Shown: in pieces, positions 12,601 to 24,098 of the stretch
How positions within the stretch are numbered: the first letter of the stretch is position 1
Layout of the letters: every line of letters starts with the position of its first letter
Assembly: GCA_022609375.1 (NCBI GenBank)
Contig: JAGKQE010000011.1
Span: 310,001-374,000, forward strand
Length of the DNA stretch: 64,000 nucleotides
Direction of reading: 5' to 3'
Source of the DNA: Xenosphaeropsis pyriputrescens
Taxonomy: Eukaryota; Ascomycota; Leotiomycetes; Phacidiales; Phacidiaceae
Notes under the pieces: model-generated
Database searches by the model: none
Seen by the model: the letters and a program-made list of their open reading frames with translations, nothing else
Told to the model about the DNA's origin: nothing
Program-made: the position numbers and the translations under genes

Positions 12601-12971
12601 GATGGGGCGTGCTCGATGGTGTGGATCCTAACAAGAGGAACCTCGTCGGTGCTGGTGTTCTGCATACTAGTGAAGGTGGTAAATTCGGTTGTCTATTGAG
12701 ACTGGAACCAAATTACGATACACAGGTTTGTCCTCCCTTATTCTTTAGTACTTTTAATTATTCTATGGATCAAATGCTAATATTCTCTTTGCAGATGTAT
12801 CGGATGACTATCCGCGCAACGGACGAAACAGTCCCACCTATTATTCTCAAACTAATGGAAGAGAAATTGGCTATAGGTGTATCGGCACGCCAAGAGAGAT
12901 TCGATGGTCCATCACGGCGCGAAATGTCAGATGCGTTTGGCAATGTTCTTGTTTCTGCTGGCGGCGAGTAA
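9627..12971 (+). CDS. AP-2 adaptor complex alpha subunit (alpha-adaptin)
   Basis: Seven exons: 9627-9693, 9784-9871, 9927-9940 (14 nt), 9990-10033, 10084-10708, 10765-12725 and 12795-12971, giving 991 aa, the family's usual size. It is the large subunit of the clathrin adaptor AP-2 that selects cargo and binds PIP2 at the plasma membrane during endocytosis. The N-terminal adaptin/HEAT trunk begins with GLVQFIADLRNARARELEEKR. It includes the hallmark YHKKKYVCKLLYIYILGW (about 62-80) and GYLAMTLFLHEEHELL. A low-complexity hinge (SVKANGANSANGT...) lies around residues 620-690. The ear appendage starts near 720 (KSEGILYEDGQIQVGLRSEY) and runs to the end. Joining across the 14-nt micro-exon keeps the frame (NIRQKFKDGNLSGY). 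A normal, complete gene. Confidence 0.95.
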
Positions 12972-14106
12972 AGCGAGCACAAAAGCTATCCTTGGCCTGG
13001 TTTCATCCGTGTTGTGTACATCTAGCATGTGTGGTCCCTTGCACTTCAATTTCTTCATTGCTTTCTTCTTCTTTTCGTCGCTGATGGACAAGGCTTTTGG
13101 GGTGTCCTATTTGCATAGGCTTATGTGTAGGGAATAATCTTTTATTATGGTTTCAAAGATGGTCATTGTTGTGAACGAGTCCGTGAACGGTGATGACAGG
13201 ATCTACGTGAGTATAAGTCTGCCTGCTTGCTACGCCATGCATATCGTTCGCGTTATTTTGGTCCCGAAACTCATCGAATCTGACCTCTTTCGTGCGTCTA
13301 TGGATGATCACCAGATGTTGCAATGGCCAACCTGTACCCTTCCAGTACACTCAACGACTCCATACATCTCCATACCCACCGAAATAAAGTAATCGGTACC
13401 TATCGTTACGGCCTCTTAACCTGCATAATAACCACAGCCCCCTCACTCGTTCCCACGTAGCCACCGATACCGTCTGCCGTTTACCATCCCCTCGGTCGAA
13501 CTTCACATCCTCCCCACCCCTCCACACCACAACCCTCCCCACCAACCACCTCGGATAAATATATCCCCTCATCCCCGCACCCTAGAACATTTCCATCGCG
13601 ACATCACGAACAGAAATCTTGAGCCATACCGAGCACCGCGGCGCCCAGAAGCTAGCGGAGGCACTCCCTCCGCGTAGCCGCTAATTTTCCGCCTGGTTCG
13701 TGACGCTCCGAGGAGCAGCGTGGATTGCTTCCCGTACTCGGGGTTCGTCATACTTTGTTACTTGAGTACTGGACGTAGTAGACTCGGGTAGGGAGAGCAA
13801 ACAAGCTTTTGGTGCAGGCATTGGTTCGACAACCGCTAACTACGTGAATTCATGGGTGCATGATGCTGTGCAGGTTGAGCGGTGGCTGTGATGATTAGGC
13901 TATACATGAGCTTTGTCGGCACATGTGGAGGGGAGAATATATAGTCAAATGCAGCGCACTCTCTGAATGGACATATGTAATATGGGATTAATGTTGTGTA
14001 TTCTACTACTTAATACTTAATTCTTTTGAGATCTCGTACTCGTGGTATCTGTTTGTCTCTTGTCTGCTTCATAGCATTCTCTCACGTTGCTATAACATAT
14101 TATAGG
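12972..14106. other. Intergenic region with a GC-rich hairpin
   Basis: About 1.1 kb. The AP-2 alpha 3' UTR comes first. Around 13,490-13,740 the DNA turns GC-rich and contains a perfect stem-loop (annotated separately). 13,960-14,030 is AT-rich and precedes the esterase gene. No convincing gene. Confidence 0.4.
13655..13673. repeat. Perfect 7-bp-arm inverted repeat
   Basis: GCGGAGG (13655-13661) and CCTCCGC (13667-13673) are exact reverse complements around a 5-base loop CACTC. Weaker flanking complementarity (TAGCGG and CCGCTA) extends outward. A second short palindrome, GCTCCGAGGAGC, lies about 35 bp downstream. Function unknown; it may be part of a degenerate short mobile repeat. Confidence 0.4.
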
Positions 14107-15307
14107 ATGATTTCCACATCTTTACGATATGCTGCTACTGCGGCATTGGCCTGGGCAACTGTTGTGGTAGCTCGACCGCCACCATACAGTTCAAATACAA
14201 CTTGTAAAGCAACACTTGATTGGCCTGGTTGGAGCGGTATCAAGCATGCTTTTGTCTTGTATGTATTATCCTCACAGGAATTTCTCGAGAGATCTAAAAA
14301 CATAACAAAAAGTGGGATTGAACTTACCATCTGATCCCGTCATAGCGGCGACTCATATACAACCACAGGCTTCAATGCCTCTCTCACCCAACCCACGGCT
14401 ACATCTCCTTTCGGAAATCCAACTTACCCAGGCTACACCTCTTCCAACGGGCCCAATTGGGTCGACTATCTGACAACGACGTATAATGAATCCCTCGTGC
14501 TGACCTATAACTTGGCATATGGCGGAGCAACAGTGGACTCTGCACTTGTAGCGCCCTACCTCCCCACCGTCTCCTCCGTGGCAGAGCAAGTCGAAAACGA
14601 ATTCTTTCCAGTTTACGCTGCGAAACAGAGTGTAACATGGGAAGGCAGCGACAGCCTCTTTGCAGTGTTTATCGGTATAAACGACGTAGGAAACTCGTAT
14701 GGGCAGGGCAAAGCGAACAGCACGGCTTTGAATAAGCTGATCTTCGATGTTTTCGGGGGCTTGTTCGACATGCTGTACGCGACTGGCGCACGAAATTTCC
14801 TGTTGTTGAATGTACCGCCGGTACAGAGGAGCCCATTGACGACGTCGCAGGGAAATGAGAGTGTGGCGCTCGAGAAGGCAGACATTGAAGATTGGAATGG
14901 AAGGTTGAACGACTTTGCCGCAACATTGGCGAAAAGGGCGAATGTCTTTACTTTCGATACAAATGCGCTTTTTAACGAGGTACTGGATGATCCCAGGTCA
15001 TTTGCGCAGACCAGTGGGTATCTGAATACCACGCAATATTGCGATGGATATGCGAAGTAAGTTTGCGCGGGATTATGTGTTTGTGAAAAGATTGGTTTCG
15101 TACTGCGAAGCTTGATTGAGTTGAATTTGACTGATCTGTCGGTGATAACATAGTGGAACTCCAACACAGGATTATTTCAACACCACTTGCGGTATTCCTG
15201 TAAATGAATACTTCTGGCTAAACAGCCTTCATCCGACATATCCAATGCACAATGTCCTTGCACAACAAGTAGCAAAGATTTTGGAGATTGGGCCGAACGT
15301 ATGCTGA
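14107..15307 (+). CDS. Secreted GDSL/SGNH esterase, CE16 acetylesterase-like
   Basis: Three exons: 14107-14258, 14346-15056 and 15154-15307, giving 338 aa. The N-terminus MISTSLRYAATAALAWATVVVA is a signal peptide, so the enzyme is probably secreted. After splicing, block I reads FGDSYTTTGFN, with the nucleophile Ser at residue 54. The block III-like GIND lies near 161-164, and the C-terminal block is WLNSLHPTYPMH with His314. These blocks match carbohydrate esterase family 16, which removes acetyl groups from hemicellulose oligosaccharides in other fungi; the substrate here is inferred. The position three residues before the His is Asn instead of the classical GDSL Asp. Several N-x-S/T glycosylation sequons are present. 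An in-frame ATG at 14026 would bury the signal peptide, so 14107 is preferred. Confidence 0.88.
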
Positions 15308-16113
15308 TTCGAGAGACAGCACTCTACATACCTTGTTTGTGGTACGGCTATTGAGGATGACAGATCTGTGGGAGCGTGAAGTATATGTTATGGAGTAATA
15401 AATCTTAGCAATCCGATTCTCCCACTCTTGAGTTGAACGTGTGGTGTGAGCAGGCAGAATGAGGAGCTTGCTGTCGGACCTCTTTGCCTTGTGTGTTGGG
15501 GGAGCCATCATAGGTATAGAGTTGATAAATACTGATTGAGTAAGTCCAGGCGGAATGGTGAGAGTGATAGGCCAGATTGTGCTGATAGGGAGTCATGCTA
15601 CCATTCATACCTACACATCTGACCTTGATTGATTGTTTGTGTATCTCCGCTTTGCAGATTGATGACCATGGAATGACTGGGACCAAAAAGGCTGCCAAGG
15701 GACGGACAGGGAGAAGCCTTTGAATTAGACGTTGGTCAGTGACAGGTTCCGAATGTGTAAGCAGAGGCACAAGAGGCGGTTGACGGTTGGTTGAATCATA
15801 CTGAGTATGAATATGTACTGATCAAGTGGATGATAAGTCTCTTGGATATGGTGACTGTGACAACGATGACGATGAAGTAATCTGTGCATGGTTCATGTCC
15901 AATTTCATGTTCCTGTCATCGGATGGTGGACTGCAACGCTCAGTCTGGAAAAGCTTCCACCATACAATTCCACGCACCTCAACTCCACTATGAGCTAAGC
16001 CGAAAACTGATAAAATTTCCGGCTATACGCCAGTCGCCCTGTCGCCAATCGGGTGGGTGTCGCTCACTTTCTTATCGCTATGTTATCTGCCCATCCCGAA
16101 AGAGGGGAATATT

Positions 16114-16172
16114 TTATATTTATATTTATATTTATATTTCGATTTCGATTTCGATTTTTGTTTTTGTTTTTA
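16114..16172. repeat. Compound hexanucleotide microsatellite
   Basis: TTTATA-type hexamers give way to GATTTC hexamers and then TTTTTG hexamers with no break in the 6-bp period. Confidence 0.8.
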
Positions 16173-16617
16173 TTTCGTGGTGCTATCCATGAAATGTATT
16201 ACGGAGTGCATTGTATTTTTCCTGTAGGGATTCATAGTAAATGGTGAAATATAGCTAGGAATCGATAGGGATATAGAGTGAGTAAAAACAATAAGTATAT
16301 AAAAAAGATGATGCACATAAGGAATGTAAATCAACAGATACATCGAGTCACCATGTGGCTTTCCTGATAATCAGTCAAGTCAGGTCAAGTCGGAACATCT
16401 CCATATGTATTCTTATTTTTATTTTTATTTCCTATTACTATGCGAATTAACAACATAATATTCGGACACAAATCTCGACCTGATGTCCCATTTCCATTCC
16501 ATTCACGGCCGATTATGCGCCGTCGGATTATGAGCCCGAACTTCAGCCCACGCACCAATCCATGCACTAAAAACCTACCGGCGCATGCGATAGAGATAGA
16601 TGCTCGTCCATCCATAG

Positions 16618-16675
16618 TCCTCTTCTTCCTCTTCTTCCTCCTCCTCGTCCTCCTCCTCCTTCTCCTCCTCCGCAC
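16618..16675. repeat. CT-rich simple repeat (CTTCTTCCT / CCTCCT type)
   Basis: A polypyrimidine run built of CTTCTTCCT and CCTCCTC units, about 400 bp upstream of the amine oxidase start. Confidence 0.7.
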
Positions 16676-17062
16676 CCATACCCACCTACCTATCCCTACA
16701 TCTCCCCTTCCAGCCAACAGGAGCCATAGCAATTAGATCGACTTTTGACATTATCGTTCACTTGTTACCTTGACCCAATTGATATATCGGGTCCTGAAGA
16801 CCCTCGCGCTAATCCATCCATCTACCCTGCAAGCCTAAAAGATATTCTTTATCGGAACGTGAATCCATAACACAGTCGAAGGCCGGCAAGTATATAGAGA
16901 TCAAGAGACCCTCCCACCAGACTCGTACACTTAATCTATCATAGAAGAAAAGTATCCCCTCCTTCCCTCCCTCACGAGTATATTCTATCCCCATTTGCAC
17001 TTGTTGCAGATACTCAAAAAAGCACCTCTTAAACTCGTTATCACATCACATACTCCCCCGAA

Positions 17063-19254
17063 ATGGCGCTCGACCGCCTCCAATCCGTCACCTCCCACCT
17101 CACTGGCAACACTGCCCCTCCTCACCCATTCGATCCTCTCTCCAACGCCGAGATCGAACATGCCGTTGCTGTCATCCGTAAGGAACATGGCAAGGTAGCC
17201 TACAATGCCATTACTCTTTATGAGCCAAGGAAGAAGGAGATGCTGGCGTGGTTGGCTGACCCAGTCACTACTCCACGTCCAGCCAGAGTCGCTGATGTCG
17301 TTGTCATTGGTGCCGACAGCAACGTCTACGATGGACTCGTGGACTTGAAGGCAGGAAAGGTCATTGAGTGGATTAAGATGGAGGGTGTACAGCCATTGGT
17401 AAGTTCCCCAACATTTCCATGTATTTGGGATTCTATATATTGGGATAGGATTTTCTGACACTGTTTCTAGATCACCATGGAGGATCTGCAGACTGTAGAG
17501 ATTGTTATGCGCAAGGATCCAAAGGTCATTGAGCAGTGTGTGCTCAGTGGCATTCCAGCAACTGATATGCACAAGGTGTACTGCGATCGTAAGTTACAAT
17601 TGTTGAATATCATAAGAATTCGCATTGACAATTATCGATAGCATGGACCATTGGTTACGATGAGAGATTCGGCAGCAACGTCCGCCTCCAACAAGCCCTC
17701 ATGTACTACAGACCACATATGGACGACTCCCAATACTCCTTCCCACTCGATTTCTGCCCAATTTTCGATGCCAACAAGCAGGAGATCATCCACATTGATA
17801 TTCCAAAGGTCCGCAGACCGCTCAGCAAGGCTGCACCAAACAACTACCACCCAGCATCCATCGAGAAGGAGGGTGGATATAGAACCGATATCAAGCCAAT
17901 TAACATCACACAACCAGAGGGCGTTTCCTTCAAGATCGAGGGCCGCGAGATCACCTGGCAAAACTGGAAGTTCCATGTGGGCTTCAACTACAAGGAGGGT
18001 ATTGTCTTGAACAACATCACCTTCAACGACAAGGGCAATGAGCGTTCTACCTTCTACAGACTTTCTCTTGCTGAGATGGTTGTTCCATATGGAAACCCAG
18101 AACACCCACATCAGCGTAAGCACGCTTTCGATCTCGGTGAGTACGGAGGAGGTTACATGACCAACTCTCTCGCTCTTGGCTGTGACTGCAAGGGTGCCAT
18201 CCACTACATGGACGCCGCTTTCGTCAACCGCGCTGGTGAGAGTACTACCATCAAGAATGCCATCTGTATCCACGAGGAAGATGCTGGTATCCTGTTCAAG
18301 CACACCGATTTCCGTGACGAGTCAGTCATTGTCACCCGTGGTCGCAAGCTCATCGTATCCCACGTCTTCACCGCTGCCAACTACGAGTACTGCGTCTACT
18401 GGATCTTGCATCAAGATGGTACTATCCAGCTCGAGATCAAGCTGACTGGTATCCTAAACACCTATGCTATGAACGAGGGTGAGGATCTCAAGGGATGGGG
18501 AACTGAGGTTTACCCAGGTGTCAATGCCCACAACCACCAGCATTTGTTCTGCTTGCGTGTAGACCCAAACATTGACGGACCAAACAACACGGTCTTCCAG
18601 GTCGATGCCAAGGCTGGCGCTGGCGAGGTCGGCTCCAAGGAGAATTTCTACGGCAACGCCTTCTACGCTGAGAAGACCAAGTATAGCACAGTCAAGGAGT
18701 CACTGTCCGACTACAACGGTGCCACCTCCCGCACCTGGGAGATGGTCAACACCAACAAGCTCAACCCATACTCCAAGAAGCCTGTTGGCTACAAGCTCGT
18801 CTCCCGCGAAGTCCCAGGTCTCCTTCCAAAGCCAGGATCTCTCGTATGGAAGCGTGCTGGATTCGCTCGCCACGCCGTCCACGTTACTAAGTATGACGAC
18901 GAGCAAATCCTCCCAGCCGGTCGCCACGTGCCGCAGACCTCTGGTGAGCCATCAAAGGGTATCCCAGAGTGGGTTCAGAATGGCGATGTCAGCATCGACA
19001 ACGAGGACGTCGTCCTTTGGCACACTTTCGGTATCACCCACTTCCCAGCCCCAGAGGACTTCCCAGTCATGCCTGCCGAGCCAATGACCCTTCTCCTTCG
19101 CCCAAGAAACTTCTTCACCAAGAACCCAGTCCTCGATGTTCCACCTTCCTACTGCTCCACTCCATCCCAGATTGCTGGTCTTGGTGGTAAGGTCTACGAT
19201 GCTACTGATCGTGAGAGTAAGCTCGTCTCTAGCGGATCTTGCTGTGCGAAGTAA
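17063..19254 (+). CDS. Copper amine oxidase (topaquinone)
   Basis: Three exons: 17063-17398, 17471-17588 and 17642-19254, giving 688 aa. It oxidatively deaminates primary amines to aldehyde, ammonia and H2O2, and lets fungi use amines as nitrogen sources. The N2 and N3 domains occupy about residues 20-230. The catalytic core carries the base Asp315 in AFDLGEYG. The topaquinone precursor Tyr399 is in AANYEYCVYW (consensus N-Y-D/E). The copper ligands are His450 and His452 in HNHQH plus His618 in THFP. The C-terminus SCCAK is not a standard PTS1, and there is no signal peptide, so peroxisomal targeting is not shown by the sequence. Codon use resembles HSP70 (CCA-rich), suggesting high expression. 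No amine transporter lies adjacent. Confidence 0.95.
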
Positions 19255-21482
19255 GCCTGAAAAATGTGTTGCTTTTTGGTGTCGAGCACGTTAGATGGAT
19301 TGTTGAATGATGGATGATTGCGTGGGAAAACTAGGAGGTTTTGTGGCGTGGCGTGGCATGGCGTTTGGATTGCTTGGCTTGTTGTGGGGTGTTTGCATCT
19401 TTTTATATATCATAGCCTTTGAATGATGATCTGAGTATCTGTTTATGTTACCTTCGCTGAGTGATCCTTGGTCTCGAATACACTGATCTTAGGATTCCAC
19501 AAACCTTGATCCTCCTGGATTGTGCGATCCTTCTGCCTCCAGAATTTCCTCCAATGTTTCCTGGCAGAGATATGAAAACATGGTGCCGTTGGGGCTGGGA
19601 ATCGACCTTGTTGAAGTTGGCCTGGGAATTAGTTGTACAGTTCATGCTTTCGAAACCACTCATCTCCTTCGTTCTCTTAATGGTGATATTGAGTAGGCCA
19701 AGAACTAACCCAAGATCAAAACAACTACAACACACAGATACGGACACAAGAAGAAGAATGGGCTAGTTTGCAGATGTGACCGTGTCTCTCCCTTCTTAGA
19801 ATCGATATTCCCTTCCATGGTAGGACTCGCCCATCGTTGAAGATGACCCGCAAGACCAATGGCTTCGAGAGTGTTGAAGGGACATGGGCATTCCCGGCTG
19901 AAGAGATCGTGGATCACTTCTTCGACCTCAACGTCAAGCCTAGCTTGGGCAAGATGACCACCCCTATCGATCCGGCTCGCCGTGAGGTATCATATTGAGA
20001 TGCGATATCAAAAACGTATGTTTCATGGTAGTCGAGCACGGGATATCCAACCTCGGACTTACGGAGTCTTCGATCTCCCCGAACGGTCGCGTCGTTCTCC
20101 ACGAGGACTCCTGTAGATATGATCATAGGACCAAGGACAAGTTCCGAACAACTGAATTGGCAAGCGTTCAGAAATCGCACTGCTAGAAGCTCCACGCACA
20201 ACCAGGGAAGAAGCTCCATCGAGTGAATGGAGCAGAAGCAAAGAAAGGAGAAGCGATGGAAGACGAGACCCACGACGCCAATCATGCGCCAACTCACATT
20301 CCGCTCTACTTGTACGTGCTCGAGGCCATCCAAAGCAACAGACATCTCAAAAGCACAAAAGCACAAAAGCAATACTTCGCGCCGGCGCAAATGCCCGCAC
20401 ACCCACCAGCACGGCCAGCATGCACGCGCAAAGCTGCAATTTTCACGGTACATACGGAGTATACTGTAAGTACTAATATGTACATGTGTACTTGTAAAGC
20501 CACAAGTGCCAGAGCGCGCAGGGCAAAAGGCAGATGGTCTCGGTACGCCGGCACCCCTGCGGTGGTGCCATGATCCCAAAATGTCAGCTCACCATGGCGC
20601 GGGTACTCCCGCCACCCCCTGCCGGCGCTCCCAGCGGCGTTCCTGGCGAGCTGCGGTGGCTGCTGCAGCGCTATATCCCTGCGAAGTAGCACCGTGTAGT
20701 ACATGCATACATAGGTAAATGAAGATTACTTCGTGCACGACGTCGTGCTCTGGCCACTTCTAGATTGCTCGTAGGGTAGGTAGGCACGTAGGGCAAAGGA
20801 AGTCTTTTCCGTGTGCAGCTTGCTTCCGACTCGTTATGTCTGAATGGGCCGTGGGCGTTTTAATTTGCTTGCCGGGACGCAGCCGAGCGTGTCGCCTGGA
20901 ATGAGGATATGGCTATTCGTTGGCTGGGAATGGGCACGGGCAAGGGCTGCTGCACATATGCTGGCATTCAATTTTATAACTTTGGAATTCAGAAGGTGGA
21001 CAACTTCGTAGGGTCAAGGCATGACATATGTTGAAGAATGCCTTCTAAACTGAAGTATGGGTCACGTGTATTCTCTTGAAATCATGTAGGAGACCATAAG
21101 GGGATGGGAACTGATAATACTTGGCACAAACACATCTCACTAAGGCACTTTGTGAAGACTTGAATAGATTGATTTTGTTGATTTGAGATTCTAATTTTGA
21201 TAGATGGAGTTCTGGAGATTTTTTCCCTTATCCCATCCGGCCGGATTTACCGTGCCATCCCCTATGCTCCCCATGACCGTCTTGCCCAACCCATAAAATC
21301 CGCTGAACGACTAAAGATACATTTTACTCAGAACGCCCCATGTGATCCCCGCTTGAGTAAAGACAACATTGAGACTCGACGGTCTCTTTTCATCAAAACT
21401 CCACATGAATGTAACTATGTTCCGCTATCATTAAGATGATTAAAGGCAAGGTTTAATATAGAAAATGAGAAGAGCCATGCGC
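19255..21482. other. Long intergenic region
   Basis: About 2.2 kb between the amine oxidase and the bHLH gene (convergent stops). It contains a possible gene remnant near 19.84-20.0 kb (annotated separately) and a GC-rich stretch at 20.5-20.7 kb. Several open frames here lack family features. Confidence 0.4.
19842..19997 (+). pseudogene. Possible gene remnant (51 codons)
   Basis: An ATG-initiated frame of 51 codons with protein-like composition (TWAFPAEEIVDHFF, LNVKPSLGKMTTPIDPARRE) ends at a TGA. Nothing up- or downstream extends it by plausible splicing. The residue mix looks more like real protein than the surrounding frames, but I do not recognise it. It may be a decayed exon or chance. 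Confidence 0.2.
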
Positions 21483-22778
21483 TTAAAATGACTCGGAGCG
21501 CGATGAAAGGGGCTTTTGATTTCGTTGTGGCGAGTTGGCTGACTGTGGGGAATTGGAGTTTGCGAGCATCAGCATTTCAAAGGCTTCGATGCGCGACTTC
21601 AAGTTTTTGTTCTCCTTCATGAGCGTGCGATGACGGCGTTCAAGATGGGAAATGTATTCGACAGACTTTGAAAGGATCTATAGAATGTTGTCAGGAACAT
21701 GTCTCAAGCGGATGGGTTGTCTTGATAACTTACGGTAGCTTTGTTGAGCTTGTGAGCAGGTGTGAGACCCTGAAGATCTTCCTCGCACTCCATGTTGTTG
21801 TTTCCTGCATTGGAGTTTTTGCGTGCTACTCTCAGACTTGGCACGCTATCTCGAAGAGCAGCGATTTTGTCGTTGAGGTTTGTGCGGTAGCGCTTTTCAA
21901 TCATGTTGTGTGCAGACTTCTTGGGGGCTGCACGGCGTGTCTTCTTTGGAGTCTCATCCTCATCGTCATCATCTTCGCAAATAGACTTGCGCTTCGTGCC
22001 ATGGTCGTATGGCTCTGGTGAAGACTCATCTGAAGAGTATGAGGAATGAGAGATGGTTTGTGACATGGCGATCTCTTGAAGTCGTTGACGTTGTGCAGCA
22101 CTAAGCTCTGTGCCTGGTCGGGCATAAGAAAGTTGGGGAGAGAATGATGAGCGGCCTTGTGTGCATTCTGTTTGGAAAGAAGCTGCATCATCTGATAGGT
22201 CACCGAAGGTGATAACAGAGTTGTCGATACAATCAATGGTTGTGAGCGGTGGTGTCAACATTTCCGACTTGACATTGATAGAAGAGGAGAGATCGGTAGG
22301 CGACAACATTGGGTCGTCCCATTGCATCCAGTCATCGAAAGCTGTCGAAGGGTATGTGCTCTCCATTTTGGGTGGAAGTGTGAAATCTGGAAGAGTATCC
22401 CAAGCTCCAGCAAATGAAGGGTTCTTGGTATGGCTAGGAAGGTCTATTGGTGTTGTGGTTGCAGAAAATAATGAATCGTCGTAGGAATTGGAGGCCGAGT
22501 GTGATCGTTCACTACTTGGGGGGGACTTGTTCCAATTTGAGTATTGAGGGGAAATGGTAACGTTCTAAATACCGATATTAGTTATGCACGTGGATGCGGG
22601 GGAGACTTGGATAAAGAGTAATTGATCGGGAGATCAATTTAATCGAGGGGGAGGAACACGAATACACGAACGTCCTTCCCAAATGAAAATAAGATCGACT
22701 TACTTGTTGCCTTTTTGCAGGAATTGTGAAGTAGTCGACAGACATCTTGGAGTATTTATTGTCGGGCTGTTGCGGCAT
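21483..22778 (-). CDS. SREBP-like bHLH transcription factor without membrane anchor
   Basis: Three exons: 22778-22704, 22564-21734 and 21677-21483, giving 366 aa. The DNA-binding region HNMIEKRYRTNLNDKI (from about residue 244) has Tyr in the basic segment (Tyr251), the SREBP hallmark that allows binding to both SRE and E-box DNA. Helix 1 continues into AALRDSVPSLR. A polar loop of about 25 residues follows, then helix 2 (HKLNKATILSKSVEYISHLE) and a short leucine-zipper-like tail. The C-terminus ends about 25 residues later with no transmembrane segments, unlike membrane-bound SREBPs. This is the arrangement of the short fungal paralogue known in Aspergillus as SrbB; the orthology is inference. 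An acidic run (EDDDDEDET) and an RR/KK-rich probable NLS precede the bHLH. An in-frame ATG at 22856 could add 26 residues. Confidence 0.87.
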
Positions 22779-22969
22779 GGTTGTTGTATGAGAGCTGATA
22801 TGTTGATGTCGATGTTGATGGTGATGATAAAAATCGACTATGGAGCAAATAGGCAAGTTTCGCGGGAAGGGATGAAGTAAGGCAGGTGAGTAATAGACAA
22901 TGACTCTGGTATATGTAGATCGAAGTCAAGTGATGTACTCAGCAGTATTGGATCTGGTTGGTTGTTTGT

Positions 22970-23027
22970 TGATCTTGATCTTGATCTTGATAATGTTGAT
23001 GTTGTTGTTGTTGTTATTGTTGTTGAT
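22970..23027. repeat. Microsatellite (TTGATC then TTG units)
   Basis: About four TTGATC hexamers followed by GTT/TTG trinucleotides, 190-250 bp upstream of the bHLH start codon and therefore in its promoter or leader. Confidence 0.75.
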
Positions 23028-24002
23028 TGGGTTGTGGGATGGAGAGCAAGAGGAGGCTGGTTTGAGAGTACCTGTACCTTATAACACAATCTTTACTTTG
23101 ACTCTTTTCTGCTCTTCACTTGCGTCAATACAATTATGTCGAATCCAATATAAAAAAATCTGCATGCAAATGACCAGCCTGCAAATTCCGACGCAATGTG
23201 TTTTGCGTTGTCGAGAGCACACCCGAGTCTTCCTCGCATCACGCAAGTATCGTAGCAGGTCGGGCGGTCGTGGACTCAGGAAGTCCTCAGGTGGAGTGAT
23301 TCTGTCGTGATGTGCTGCGCCTAGCTGTGCCTAGTTGTGCCTAGCAGCTCGGGACCCGCCGTAGAACGACACACAGATCAGGCTTTCAGGACTCGATACG
23401 ATTGCTTGCTCGCCCACACGCCCACACGCCCTCCAAATGTCCCGATGCCCCGGGTTGACAGGCACGACAGGGTATGGGAAAGCGAGCAGAATGAAGCACA
23501 GGCTGGATCTCAGGAGTACCGTGGACCAATTCCGAGCCTTCAATTGTAAGGACTTGCGCTCTCGAAGCCTTACAAGTCCAAGTCCAAGTCCAAGTCCAGG
23601 TATTCCTGCCAGTGCCGGGGCCGGGGGCTTGCGATGCGATTCGCGGATCGGATCGATGCACGGCTGTTATTTCTGTGTAGCCAGAGAGCCACAACGATTT
23701 CGGAGATCTTCTGAGATCTGAGTTACGATAAAGTCCGAGGACGAGATGTGTACCGTCACGATCTGCCAGAGGGAGTTTGCGGCGAGGAGACGAGGTGACA
23801 GCAGAACGAGGATGATACTCTACACTCTACAATGGAAGAAAGGCGGAGGGCTGGAGCACCTTTTCTATCTCACTTCAACTGATCACACCACAGAAAAGGC
23901 AGCGGCCACAGCTTGTGACATTTCTGCCAACGCTTGTCTATCAAACCGATAGTCGCCAACGAGGCAGACGGCTCCAAAGCCTCTTGCTGGCTAGTTCGCT
24001 AT

Positions 24003-24098
24003 GTACTAACCTACCTACCTTACCTACCTAAGTATGAAGGCTCGAATGCTCGAATGCTCGAACGCTGGAAGACTTGAAGACTTGAAGGCTTAGAAGGA
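24003..24098. repeat. Compound short tandem repeats
   Basis: CTAC tetranucleotides are followed by GCTCGAAT repeats and then AAGACTTG repeats within 100 bp. Confidence 0.6.

Larger units (their letters stand above)
15308..17062. other. Intergenic region with hexanucleotide microsatellites
   Basis: About 1.75 kb between the esterase and the amine oxidase. Apart from two simple-repeat tracts (annotated separately) I see no gene or RNA. The 200 bp before 17063 are CT-rich, as in many fungal leaders. Confidence 0.45.

Noticed and set aside
17632..18303. 223-codon frame antisense to the amine oxidase
   Set aside because: Shadow of a highly biased gene; no domain.
17063..19254. Functional link between the copper amine oxidase and the copper-fist regulator
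   Set aside because: They are about 43 kb apart with many unrelated genes between. Sharing copper is not evidence of a cluster.
14107..19254. Secondary-metabolite or catabolic gene cluster (esterase, amine oxidase)
   Set aside because: No backbone synthase, transporter or pathway regulator lies nearby; the spacing is large and the functions are unrelated.
19914..20579. 221-codon minus-strand frame
   Set aside because: Cys/Arg-rich, no domain, and the start is not ATG-supported in context. It is intergenic noise.
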